64,000 nucleotides of DNA from Arcanobacterium phocisimile (GTDB taxonomy: Bacteria; Actinomycetota; Actinomycetes; Actinomycetales; Actinomycetaceae), in NCBI RefSeq assembly GCF_016904675.1, contig NZ_CP070228.1, positions 1,116,001 through 1,180,000 of the forward strand, in the 5' to 3' direction. The notes beneath the pieces were generated by a model. The model did no database searches. It worked only from the letters and a program-made list of their open reading frames with translations, and was not told the DNA's origin. Positions within the stretch are counted from its first letter, which is position 1. Each line of letters opens with the position of its first letter. The position numbers and the translations under genes are program-made. This document shows, piece by piece, positions 27,511 through 35,392 of this stretch.

Positions 27511-28116
27511 ATGGCTATGTGGAATCGTGTCGCTCATCTGGTTTTTGATATTGGGCGCCAAGCACTGAAGAACGTGCAAAAGGCTTCTAAAAATTCCCAA
27601 CAATCAATCAATTATTCTGGACGCGCAACAGCCTCGACATCGAAAGCACGTAACGTAAAGAAGGAAACTCAAGCTTTACGGTTACCTGCCCCGCATGAGC
27701 GCGCGGTTGAATACAATGTCCATAGCCTTGGGCTTCCGCAATTCACTTACGCCCCTATTCGAAATGACGCGCCTGACCCTGGCGAAGTTGTGTGGACCTG
27801 GGTTCCCTATGAAGAAAATGATGGCCGCGGCAAGGACCGCCCAGTTTTAGTCGTGGCCATGTATGGTCCAGATCATGTTGTTTTTGCGCAGACGACGTCG
27901 AAAGATCACGATCGTGACGCCGCTGACGAAGCTCGTTGGGGACGTTTTTGGATGGATATTGGCTCTGGTGACTGGGATGCACGTCATCGCCCCTCAGAAG
28001 TACGCCTGAACCGGTTAATGATTGCGCACGTTGATCAGATTCGCCGTACTGGAGGCCGTTTGGATAAAAAGATTTTTGCTGAGGTTGTGCGCGAAATTAA
28101 GTCACATCTTCGCTGA
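27511..28116 (+). CDS. PemK/MazF-fold protein, no antitoxin gene adjacent
   Basis: A 201-residue protein. The C-terminal about 120 residues resemble the PemK/MazF family (PF02452): GEVVWTWVPYEENDGRGKDR followed by PVLVVAMYG and later RLNRLMIAHVDQIRRTGGRL. MazF-like proteins are usually sequence-specific RNases paired with an antitoxin. Here the N-terminal 75 residues are a basic, Ser/Lys-rich extension, and no antitoxin-like ORF lies nearby. I start at the ATG at 27511, 4 bases after the PH gene stop; a longer frame to 27424 overlaps that gene. A housekeeping role is as likely as a toxin role. Confidence 0.75.
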   Translation: MAMWNRVAHLVFDIGRQALKNVQKASKNSQQSINYSGRATASTSKARNVKKETQALRLPAPHERAVEYNVHSLGLPQFTYAPIRNDAPDPGEVVWTWVPYEENDGRGKDRPVLVVAMYGPDHVVFAQTTSKDHDRDAADEARWGRFWMDIGSGDWDARHRPSEVRLNRLMIAHVDQIRRTGGRLDKKIFAEVVREIKSHLR

Positions 28117-28292
28117 CTTTCTAGGTGACGCGTTGCATTGATTTTAGTAGGTTTATTGAGGAAGTAGCTGGTAGGCTTACACGTGGACTTTATTTACCTG
28201 GTCGGGTAATGAGTCCGGCCTCGATTCATAACCACGGGTGTCCCCACGCCTTACAGTCCGGATCAGGCAATCCCTCACCGACCGTATTCCTT

Positions 28293-28318
28293 TCGTGTCT
28301 GCTAACCAGCATTCACGA
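28293..28318 (+). promoter_or_regulatory. Hairpin in the rpsT leader
   Basis: TCGTG-tc-TGCT-aacc-AGCA-tt-CACGA folds into a two-part stem with a symmetric internal loop, ending 18 bases before the rpsT GTG. The whole 220-base stretch 28117-28336 is non-coding and would be the rpsT promoter and leader. S20 synthesis is autoregulated in some bacteria, so a binding site for S20 is conceivable but not shown. Confidence 0.4.
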
Positions 28319-28336
28319 GAAATGAAAGAGATTCAC

Positions 28337-28603
28337 GTGGCAAACATCAAGTCCCAAAAGAAGCGCATTAAGACCAACGAGAAGCACCGTGTCCGTAACC
28401 AGGCTTACAAGTCCGAGCTTAAGACGCTCGTTCGTAAGACTCGCGAAGCTATCGCCGCTGGCGATGTGGAAGTTGCAACCGATGCACTCAAGGTCACCAG
28501 CCGCAAGCTGGACAAGGCTGTTTCTAAGGGTATTATCCACAAGAACCAGGCTGCTAACCGCAAGTCGAAGCTCGCCGTTCAGGTAGCTAAGCTCGGTAAG
28601 TGA
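28337..28603 (+). CDS. rpsT: 30S ribosomal protein S20
   Basis: A small basic protein binding 16S rRNA near its 5' domain during 30S assembly. The start [20 protein letters not shown] and the ending [13 protein letters not shown] are classic S20. I use the GTG at 28337, which gives 88 residues, rather than the long upstream frame from 28238. Bases AAAGAG precede it. Followed by a strong intrinsic terminator shared with convergent holA. Confidence 0.97.
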   Translation: MANIKSQKKRIKTNEKHRVRNQAYKSELKTLVRKTREAIAAGDVEVATDALKVTSRKLDKAVSKGIIHKNQAANRKSKLAVQVAKLGK

Positions 28604-28631
28604 CCTCTTCGCGTTTTTAACGCAAGGAAAT

Positions 28632-28674
28632 GTTGTGGCGGGTAAGAACTATTGAGGTTCTTACCCGCCACAAC
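28632..28674. terminator. Bidirectional terminator between rpsT and holA
   Basis: Perfect 18-bp stem (28632-28649 with 28657-28674), a 7-base loop TATTGAG, then TGTTTTT on the + strand. It sits between the convergent rpsT and holA genes. Confidence 0.95.
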
Positions 28675-28690
28675 TGTTTTTCACTAGCGA

Positions 28691-29653
28691 TTATTTAATG
28701 GACCGCGCACGTCCAACGGCTAGTATTCCGCGTTCGAGTGCATATCCGGGGTCTCGTGAGCCACCTTTAACCTCTGCGTCTGCTTGAGCAACCGCTGAAA
28801 TAGCTGCTGCGAGACCAGTAGCACTCCATCCACGCATATCGCGTTTTGCTCGATCTGCCATCCAGGGCACGATTGAAACTTTCACATCTATAGCATGTGA
28901 ACGCTGCCCGAGTATCTGCGCCATCGTACGTAGTTTAGATGCGATGGCACCGAGAATTGCGGTCGGGCTCGAACCGGTTGCTATTGCGTGACGAGCGAGA
29001 TTAATTGCTTGGCCAACATTGCCAGCAATTAATGCATCTGCAACATTAAAGCCTTTCGCTTCAATACGTCCGGCGAAATAGGTATGAACATTTTCTTCAG
29101 TGATTAGGCCTTCGACGTCCGCCAGTAATTGTTGAACCCCTGCTAAAAGTTCGCGCACATCTGAGCCGATCGCTTCAATAAGAGCTCCTACTGCTTCAGC
29201 TGTCATTTTTCGGCCAGCTACTCGAACGTCACTGACAACTGCCTGGGTTTTGTCACGTTGATTCTTTACCGCATCGATTTTCGTGGTGGGAACTTTCGCT
29301 TTGGCAAGCGCGGTCAACAGTTTCTTACCTCGTGCTCCGCCATTATGCCGAAGTACTAAAACTACATCGTGTTCTGGATGTTGGAGGTAGTCGAGTAAAT
29401 CTTTTTCTAACGCAGCATTCGACGATTCAAGTTGTGGAACAATAAGCATCCGGCGTTCGCCAAAAAGCGACGGCGAGGCAAGAGCCAGCAAAAATCCCGC
29501 ATTATAGTTTTGCGATTCAATTTCTTGAATATCAGTGTGCGGATCTATATCCCGCGCCTGTTTTTTCAGTAAACCAATAGCTCGTTCTGCGTAAACCGGT
29601 TCCCCAGACTGTATAAGAACGATTGGTGCGAGTTGTATTTTGTCCCACGTCAT
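28691..29653 (-). CDS. holA: DNA polymerase III subunit delta
   Basis: A clamp-loader subunit that opens the beta sliding clamp. The N-terminus (IVLIQSGEPVYAERAIGLL) and the stretch FLLALASPSLFGERRMLIV are characteristic, and the C-terminal helical collar contains ALERGILAVGRARS. 320 residues. Start at the ATG at 29653 (MTWDKIQLAP), 4 bases after the comEC stop; the open frame continues upstream into comEC but is not used. The comEA-comEC-holA order is standard. Confidence 0.92.
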   Translation of the reverse strand: MTWDKIQLAPIVLIQSGEPVYAERAIGLLKKQARDIDPHTDIQEIESQNYNAGFLLALASPSLFGERRMLIVPQLESSNAALEKDLLDYLQHPEHDVVLVLRHNGGARGKKLLTALAKAKVPTTKIDAVKNQRDKTQAVVSDVRVAGRKMTAEAVGALIEAIGSDVRELLAGVQQLLADVEGLITEENVHTYFAGRIEAKGFNVADALIAGNVGQAINLARHAIATGSSPTAILGAIASKLRTMAQILGQRSHAIDVKVSIVPWMADRAKRDMRGWSATGLAAAISAVAQADAEVKGGSRDPGYALERGILAVGRARSIK

Positions 29654-29657
29654 AGTT

Positions 29658-31088
29658 CTAGTATTCCACGTCCCCAACCTTATTAGCCACGCTGCGGCGG
29701 CGATGAGCCCAGTACAACAACATCCCACCAATGCTGAGCTGGATGAATGCGCTAACGATCGGTGGCACTGCAACACACGGCAAATAAGTAACAACCATAT
29801 CTATCCAGCCGGAGCAAATCTGTGCGCCGGCTAAAAAATATATTCCCAGCGCAGGAACAATCGGCATCAACACTCCCCCGCTCATTCCTAAAATTGTCAA
29901 GGGTACTACCACTGGCGCTACTAGCGCATTTGCTACCACCGCTAACAAGGACACTTGCGGTTGCAGATCGGCAACCAAGGGCAACGTGGCAAGTCCAGCA
30001 ATATATGGCACTGCGATTGTTTCACTCAGCCACAGTGGCATAACTTCAGACATGATCCGCGATAGTGGCCTACTTGCTACGACAATCCCCCACACAGCCA
30101 CTACCGAGAGCATAAATCCCAAACTGGTTGCCAGTTGTGGCACGATGAGACACGATCCTATTAATGTCAGTGCCAACAATGGGAATGCCGTCACGCTATA
30201 ACGCAACCCAACCCCAATGCTGTAAATAATACCCATAATCACTGCCCGGATCACTGACGGTTCTGGGGAGACCAACGTCGTCAAAGCGTAGACCGCAACC
30301 AGGCTCGCACCCCCAGTGATCAGTGGCCACCGCCATCCGACTATCACGATAGCTAGCAGAATAATCAATGAAATGTGTGAACCGGAGACGGCAGTTAAAT
30401 GTGATAGTCCGAGGACGCGCATGCGCTCCCGATAGGATTCGGGTAACCGCGAATCGTCGCCAATCGCAATACCGGTCACCAACGCGTCGTGGGCAACGGA
30501 CGTCGATTCGTCGTACGCAATGAGCGCTTGGTGGATCCGTCCGACATATTGTTCCCACCCGGTTGGTTTACTCAGTATAGTTATTTCTTGCCCGACGAAG
30601 CACATGTCACTCTGATTACGGTAGGTACATTCCTCGAGTTTCCCGCCTACAGTGACGACATCGTAGCGTTGTACCGTGCTCGAACTGCGCATCTCCACCG
30701 CTAACAGATAACTAGATTGATCGCGCCTATCATCTACGCGTAGATTTTCGGCACGTAGAAAAAACTTTGTCTGTCCATGCTTTTTGATCGGGAAGGAAGT
30801 AACTGTGCCAGTAATATGCACTGGTAGATTTCGTTGGCTTGCCGTAAACAACAGACTGTGTTCAACTGCCCGTTGATGAACGGACGTGGTTATAGCGGTA
30901 CACACTATCGTCACGCAGATGACAACAAGCGTTGGCCAGTACCGATTAAAATCGTGCCGATGCGGGTAGACCAACACGATCACTAGTCCACACAGCAGAC
31001 CGATATACAGCGCATATTTCGGTCCGAGAATAACAGTCCACCAACTTGCCAGAGCTGGCATCGCTAACCGATAGTCCTGCGGGTTCAC
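29658..31088 (-). CDS. comEC: ComEC/Rec2-family DNA-uptake channel lacking the metallo-beta-lactamase domain
   Basis: A polytopic membrane protein of the ComEC/Rec2 family, which forms the channel for single-stranded DNA in transformation. An N-terminal OB-like region (about 90-170, HITGTVTSFPIKKHGQTKFF) precedes the Competence domain (about 195-440: ALVTGIAIGDDSRLPESYR, GLSHLTAVSGSHI). The protein stops after the last helices at 476 residues. Full-length ComEC is usually above 700 residues and carries a C-terminal metallo-beta-lactamase part with an HxHxDH motif; none is present here or in the 4 bases before holA. GTG start 2 bases after the comEA stop. Confidence 0.88.
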   Translation of the reverse strand: MNPQDYRLAMPALASWWTVILGPKYALYIGLLCGLVIVLVYPHRHDFNRYWPTLVVICVTIVCTAITTSVHQRAVEHSLLFTASQRNLPVHITGTVTSFPIKKHGQTKFFLRAENLRVDDRRDQSSYLLAVEMRSSSTVQRYDVVTVGGKLEECTYRNQSDMCFVGQEITILSKPTGWEQYVGRIHQALIAYDESTSVAHDALVTGIAIGDDSRLPESYRERMRVLGLSHLTAVSGSHISLIILLAIVIVGWRWPLITGGASLVAVYALTTLVSPEPSVIRAVIMGIIYSIGVGLRYSVTAFPLLALTLIGSCLIVPQLATSLGFMLSVVAVWGIVVASRPLSRIMSEVMPLWLSETIAVPYIAGLATLPLVADLQPQVSLLAVVANALVAPVVVPLTILGMSGGVLMPIVPALGIYFLAGAQICSGWIDMVVTYLPCVAVPPIVSAFIQLSIGGMLLYWAHRRRSVANKVGDVEY

Positions 31089-31090
31089 AA

Positions 31091-31981
31091 TCAGCCCGCG
31101 CGCAAATATTCACGTAAGCGCTCAACAGTTTTCGTACCAATTCCTGGCACGTTCGTCAACGATTCGATATCGGCGAATTTCCCGTTGCTTTCACGCCACT
31201 TAATAATCGCACCCGCAGTAGCCGGACCGATTCCAGGCACAGTTTCAAGAGTTTGTTGGTTCGCTGAATTGATGTCAACGGTTGCCGGTGTAGCTGCGCC
31301 GCCGTTTGTTTCTATTTGTGTTTCTGTTTCTTCACCGGTGGCTGTGATATGGATATGCTCGCCGTCGGCGATGAGCGCAGCGAGATTGATGTGTCGCGTA
31401 TCTGCTGCATCGGTTAGCCCACCGGCGGCGACAACCGCATCATTAACGCGGGAATTTTCCGGCAACGTAAAGATTCCGGGGTTCGCTACCGCTCCGGTGA
31501 GATAGACAGTTGCTTCTGATGGCGCCGCGTTACTATTTTGCGGTGCCGGTACTTGTACTGGCGACGTCGAACTTCCCGATGACTCAGTATGTTGCGTATC
31601 CTCTTGCCCGGTTCCGCCAGCATTGCTATCACTTTGCGTAGGCTGAGGTAGAGGCACCGTTTCAGTATTAGTCGCGTAGACGAAGGTGCGTGTCACGACA
31701 ACAATGCACACGATAATGACGATGATGGCAACGATTCGTGCAGCATCTGAATCTAGCAGTAATCGGCTTTTCCTACCGGTTGCTGAGAGTGCGCTAATAT
31801 CATCGCCTGTTCCCATCGCTAAAGCAGATTTCGCTAGCGCTTGAGCACGCGTAACGGAATCCTCAGTAGATACCGGCTTGGCGGATTCGAGGGTGTCGGT
31901 ATAGCCGATACGCGAACGGGGCGAACGGCGAAGTTTTCGCGGTTGAAAAGGCTGAGCTGTACGAGGCATTGGTTGAGTCAT
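31091..31981 (-). CDS. comEA: ComEA-like helix-hairpin-helix DNA-binding protein
   Basis: A membrane-anchored DNA receptor of the competence system. A basic cytosolic N-terminus (about 1-80) is followed by one TM helix (IVAIIVIIVCIVVVTRTFVY, about 83-102) and a Ser/Gln/Pro linker. An SLBB-type domain comes next (YLTGAVANPGIFTLPENSR, about 158-215). Two helix-hairpin-helix motifs close the protein (INSANQQTLETVPGIGPATA and LTNVPGIGTKTVERLREY). Operon with comEC and holA; no promoter was identified in the 133 bases upstream. Confidence 0.92.
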   Translation of the reverse strand: MTQPMPRTAQPFQPRKLRRSPRSRIGYTDTLESAKPVSTEDSVTRAQALAKSALAMGTGDDISALSATGRKSRLLLDSDAARIVAIIVIIVCIVVVTRTFVYATNTETVPLPQPTQSDSNAGGTGQEDTQHTESSGSSTSPVQVPAPQNSNAAPSEATVYLTGAVANPGIFTLPENSRVNDAVVAAGGLTDAADTRHINLAALIADGEHIHITATGEETETQIETNGGAATPATVDINSANQQTLETVPGIGPATAGAIIKWRESNGKFADIESLTNVPGIGTKTVERLREYLRAG

Positions 31982-32114
31982 ATTTCGAGTATTACCAACA
32001 TGCCAACCTCATGAGGGCGTTCTGAAAAGCTCGTGGAAATCCTCAAGTTTAACGGATTATGTGGACAACCTGAAATCACTCCATCTTGCGCTCTGTCTCG
32101 ACTAGACTAAAGGC

Positions 32115-33995
32115 ATGACATCACAAGCAGAGATCGCGAAACTCAAAGCGGCCGCACTTGCTGCCCAAGCCGAAGCAGCCGCAGCTAAAGCGGCAGCCGC
32201 GCAGGCAGCTTTCGAAGCTGCCCAACTCGAAATGGAAGCTTCGCAAGATGTTGAGGCTGCCCAGGGCGCTGAGGCGCCGCATAACGCAGATACAGATGCT
32301 GCCCAAGGAATTATGACGCCACCAGATACTGCCAAATCCGCAGACCTATCCGCGGTATCTGCAACTACTCCGGTCGAACTAGAGTCTGTTAGTGGTTACG
32401 CTCAAGAGGTCATCTCTGGATATGCCTCCAAGGGCCAAGCGTTGACCATCGGAACCTATATCGAAGATGGTCAACCACAGCCAGGTATCGAGATCGCCTT
32501 GCCCCTAGCAATGCTTAACCGCCACGGGTTAGTTGCGGGTGCTACAGGAACTGGAAAAACCCGCACGCTACAACTGCTTGCAGAAGGCCTCTCAGATGCT
32601 GGTGTTCCGGTTTTCATCACCGATATCAAGGGCGATCTTACTGGTTTGCTAGAGCCTGGCACAGCCTCAGAAAAACTGATCGCGCGCGTGAAATCTCAAG
32701 GCCAAACGTGGAACGCCCGAAACTTCCCTACTGAGCTCTACACGTTAGGCGGAGAAGGGAAAGGTACACCGATCCGCACAACTGTATCGGATTTTGGTCC
32801 ACTGTTACTATCCAAAGTTCTCGGGCTAAACGACACCCAAGAATCTGCTCTTTCCCTCATCTTCCACTGGGCTGATCAAGAACGCTTGGCATTGATCGAT
32901 CTCAACGACCTACGTGCCGTCGACTCTTACCTCACCTCAGACGAAGGAAAAACCGAGCTCTCAGCGATTGGCGGAATTGCGTCTTCGACTGCCGGAGTTA
33001 TCCTGCGAGAAGTTGCCGAGCTACAAGCGCAAGGGGCGGAATCGTTCTTCGGTGAACCCGCTTTCAACGCCACAGAATTTATTCGAACAAATTTCGACGG
33101 CCAAGGAATTATTTCTGCACTAGAACTACCCGATGTGCAATCGCGGCCAGCTCTTTTTTCCACCTTTGTTATGTGGCTCCTGGCCGAACTTTTTGAAGTT
33201 CTTCCAGAACAGGGAGATTCGGATAAGCCCAAACTTGTTTTCTTCTTCGACGAAGCACACCTGTTATTTTCTGGAGCATCGAAGGAATTCACGAACCAAG
33301 TCATCCAAACTGTTCGACTGATCCGTTCCAAAGGGGTGGGCATTTTCTTCGTTACTCAAACTCCAAAAGACGTCCCCGCAGATGTGTTAGGACAGCTTGG
33401 CGCAAAGATCCAGCACGCCCTGCGCGCCCACACACCAAACGATGTGAAGGCACTGAAGGAGACCGTAAAAACCTTCCCAACCTCACCGCTAGATTTACAC
33501 GAAATATTGCCAAATCTGGGAACGGGCGAGGCAATCGTGACTATTCTGGACGATCACGGACGCCCGTCGCCTGTTGCACCAACACGAATATGGGCCCCAG
33601 CTGCCGAGATGGGCGTTGCTTCGAACCAAGCAATAGATGTAGCTCTGGCACAGTCCTATTCGATGGAAAAGTATCTCCATCCGGTTGATCCAGAGTCCGC
33701 TTTTGAACTGATTAATGCTCGCATCGAGGCAGAAAAACTCGCTAAAGAAGCACAAGCCGCCGCCAAAGCTGAAGCCACAGAGCAAGAGCGACTCGCACGC
33801 GAGCTGGAAAAACAGATCGCTGCCGAAGAACGGGCCCGAGAGAAAGAACTCGAAAAAATACGCAGGCAAGCTGAAAAGGATGCACAGCGTCAAGCAAAAC
33901 GACGCGACTCAATGTTCGACACCGTTATCAAAACTGCTGGACGAACCTTGGCTCGAGAAATCACTCGGGGGCTCTTTGGCACTCGCCGTCGATAA
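32115..33995 (+). CDS. HerA-like ATPase (DUF853 family)
   Basis: A 626-residue P-loop ATPase of the HerA/FtsK superfamily, DUF853 type (E. coli YjgR-like). An Ala/Gln-rich coiled-coil N-terminus (about 5-60) precedes Walker A GATGTGKTRT (about residue 140) and the ITDIKGDLTGL motif. Walker B is KLVFFFDEAHLLF (about 375). The Arg-finger region and VTQTPKDVPADVLGQLG follow, and a charged coiled coil (about 530-600) closes the protein. No NurA nuclease or other partner is adjacent. Start ATG 32115 with AAAGG just upstream. Biological role unresolved. Confidence 0.88.
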   Translation: MTSQAEIAKLKAAALAAQAEAAAAKAAAAQAAFEAAQLEMEASQDVEAAQGAEAPHNADTDAAQGIMTPPDTAKSADLSAVSATTPVELESVSGYAQEVISGYASKGQALTIGTYIEDGQPQPGIEIALPLAMLNRHGLVAGATGTGKTRTLQLLAEGLSDAGVPVFITDIKGDLTGLLEPGTASEKLIARVKSQGQTWNARNFPTELYTLGGEGKGTPIRTTVSDFGPLLLSKVLGLNDTQESALSLIFHWADQERLALIDLNDLRAVDSYLTSDEGKTELSAIGGIASSTAGVILREVAELQAQGAESFFGEPAFNATEFIRTNFDGQGIISALELPDVQSRPALFSTFVMWLLAELFEVLPEQGDSDKPKLVFFFDEAHLLFSGASKEFTNQVIQTVRLIRSKGVGIFFVTQTPKDVPADVLGQLGAKIQHALRAHTPNDVKALKETVKTFPTSPLDLHEILPNLGTGEAIVTILDDHGRPSPVAPTRIWAPAAEMGVASNQAIDVALAQSYSMEKYLHPVDPESAFELINARIEAEKLAKEAQAAAKAEATEQERLARELEKQIAAEERAREKELEKIRRQAEKDAQRQAKRRDSMFDTVIKTAGRTLAREITRGLFGTRRR

Positions 33996-34029
33996 CGTGC
34001 AAAACCCCGTCGAATGCTGGTAGCAATTT

Positions 34030-34065
34030 GTGGGTGGCTGGACCTATAGAGGTCTAGCCACCCAC
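34030..34065. terminator. Terminator-like hairpin after the HerA-like gene
   Basis: A 16-bp stem (GTGGGTGGCTGGACCT with one G-T pair) and ATAG loop lie 35 bases after the stop codon. It stands between convergent genes, the epimerase ending at 34153. The remaining 87 bases are non-coding. Confidence 0.8.
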
Positions 34066-34152
34066 TTATGTCAAGGCTCAAAGCCCGCGCACAAGCCCAC
34101 AGCCGGTACAATCCGTACAGTGCGTTAGCGCCTGCACTAGGCTGCAAACACA

Positions 34153-35124
34153 CTACTTGCGGTATGTAATCGTCACGGTCAATGTGCGCGATGTTCCTGG
34201 AGCAATAACAATCGAACCGGCAGCATCGGGACGGTTAAATGCATCAGCAACATGACTCAATGGCTCAATAGCAACCGATCCTCGCTCATTACGCGAGACG
34301 CCGTCGGAAGTGAAGATATGGACCAGTGGAGCCTCAGCAGGTTCTTGGGCGATTTCAATCTGCGCATTTGTTGCAGGATCACGCAGAACAGTTGTCACTA
34401 CACCGTTCTCATCTGGTATAAGACCTCGGAAAGAAGTATCGAGTTGCTGATTGCCTAAAAAGTCGAGCTTGAATGGTGCATTAATACCTGCATACGCGGC
34501 CTCACCAGGGCGCGGAACCAAAGTCGAATCATAAACAACTCGCGTACGTGCTGGAATCGTAACCGACATATTCGAAGCACGCGACTGCGGGAAGTGGAGA
34601 TACGGATGCCAGCCCAACGCCAATGGAATACCGTGCGACAATTCATGCGAAGCTTCCAAAGATACCGTCAAATGCTCTTCACCTTGGGCACCGGTATCAA
34701 TCGAGAATACAACCGATAGTTTGAACGGCCACGGGTAACCAGCTGAACCAGGAAACTCGTATTCCAAAACCAGGGCGCCTTCAGTATTCGTGGCCACGAA
34801 ATCTGCAGTCCCCACCAAACCATGAGCAGCACCGGCCGGAAGTTCATCAACCGTGTACGTCTGCCCCTCAAAAACGTACGAAGACTGCGTCAATCGGCCT
34901 GGCCATGGAGCCATGACTTTCGAGCGCGCATCTCCCCCATCTTCCAGCTCTGCACGAGAAACATAGCCATCGATTACGTTAACACCTGCTTGGGGCTCCC
35001 ACGAAATCAAAGTTGCCCCGCGCTCAGCAACCACGGCGCTCGCTCCACTAGCAGACGACAATTTCCATGCCGGTAATCCGTCAAACACTGTCGATTCAAC
35101 AGTTGTAGCACTCATCGAGCTCAC
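34153..35124 (-). CDS. Aldose 1-epimerase family protein (probable hexose-6-phosphate mutarotase)
   Basis: A 323-residue galactose-mutarotase-fold protein that would interconvert alpha and beta anomers of hexoses or hexose phosphates. Family features: APWPGRL near residue 72, AHGLVG (about 98) and the catalytic-region LALGWHPYLHF (about 172). Resembles the YeaD/glucose-6-phosphate 1-epimerase side more than GalM. GTG start at 35124 (GGTGAG 5 bases upstream); an ATG at 35115 is the alternative. It could help process glucose units from the extracellular glucan enzyme, which is an inference. Confidence 0.85.
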   Translation of the reverse strand: MSSMSATTVESTVFDGLPAWKLSSASGASAVVAERGATLISWEPQAGVNVIDGYVSRAELEDGGDARSKVMAPWPGRLTQSSYVFEGQTYTVDELPAGAAHGLVGTADFVATNTEGALVLEYEFPGSAGYPWPFKLSVVFSIDTGAQGEEHLTVSLEASHELSHGIPLALGWHPYLHFPQSRASNMSVTIPARTRVVYDSTLVPRPGEAAYAGINAPFKLDFLGNQQLDTSFRGLIPDENGVVTTVLRDPATNAQIEIAQEPAEAPLVHIFTSDGVSRNERGSVAIEPLSHVADAFNRPDAAGSIVIAPGTSRTLTVTITYRK

Positions 35125-35351
35125 AGCTTCTCACCTTCGTTCATCAAGAATGGATCTGAAAAAATCATAATTATTTTCGTAAAATCATACACCTAAATTC
35201 ATATAAAAGAGTATTTAGGTTTCAGATACTGAGCACTTGAAGTCTTCACTGCGGAATGACAAGCCCTAAGAGTCACCCACCGCACGACGTTCCCAACGTT
35301 TTACATCGACGCGCGAAGCCTTACTCGTCATCATGTAACTGCCTATAAGCA

Positions 35352-35380
35352 ATGGGGCCGAGAAAACCTCCCGACCCCAT
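35352..35380 (-). terminator. Probable leuS terminator
   Basis: ATGGGG and CCCCAT flank an inner CGGGAG/CTCGG pairing with a bulge, 13 bases beyond the leuS stop on the minus strand. The rest of 35125-35351 is AT-rich leader for the epimerase gene with no ORF. Confidence 0.6.
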
Positions 35381-35392
35381 AACTCATCTCAG

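Noticed and set aside
28117-28336. tRNA gene in the gap before rpsT
   Set aside because: No cloverleaf or T-loop motif fits; the stretch is best explained as leader.
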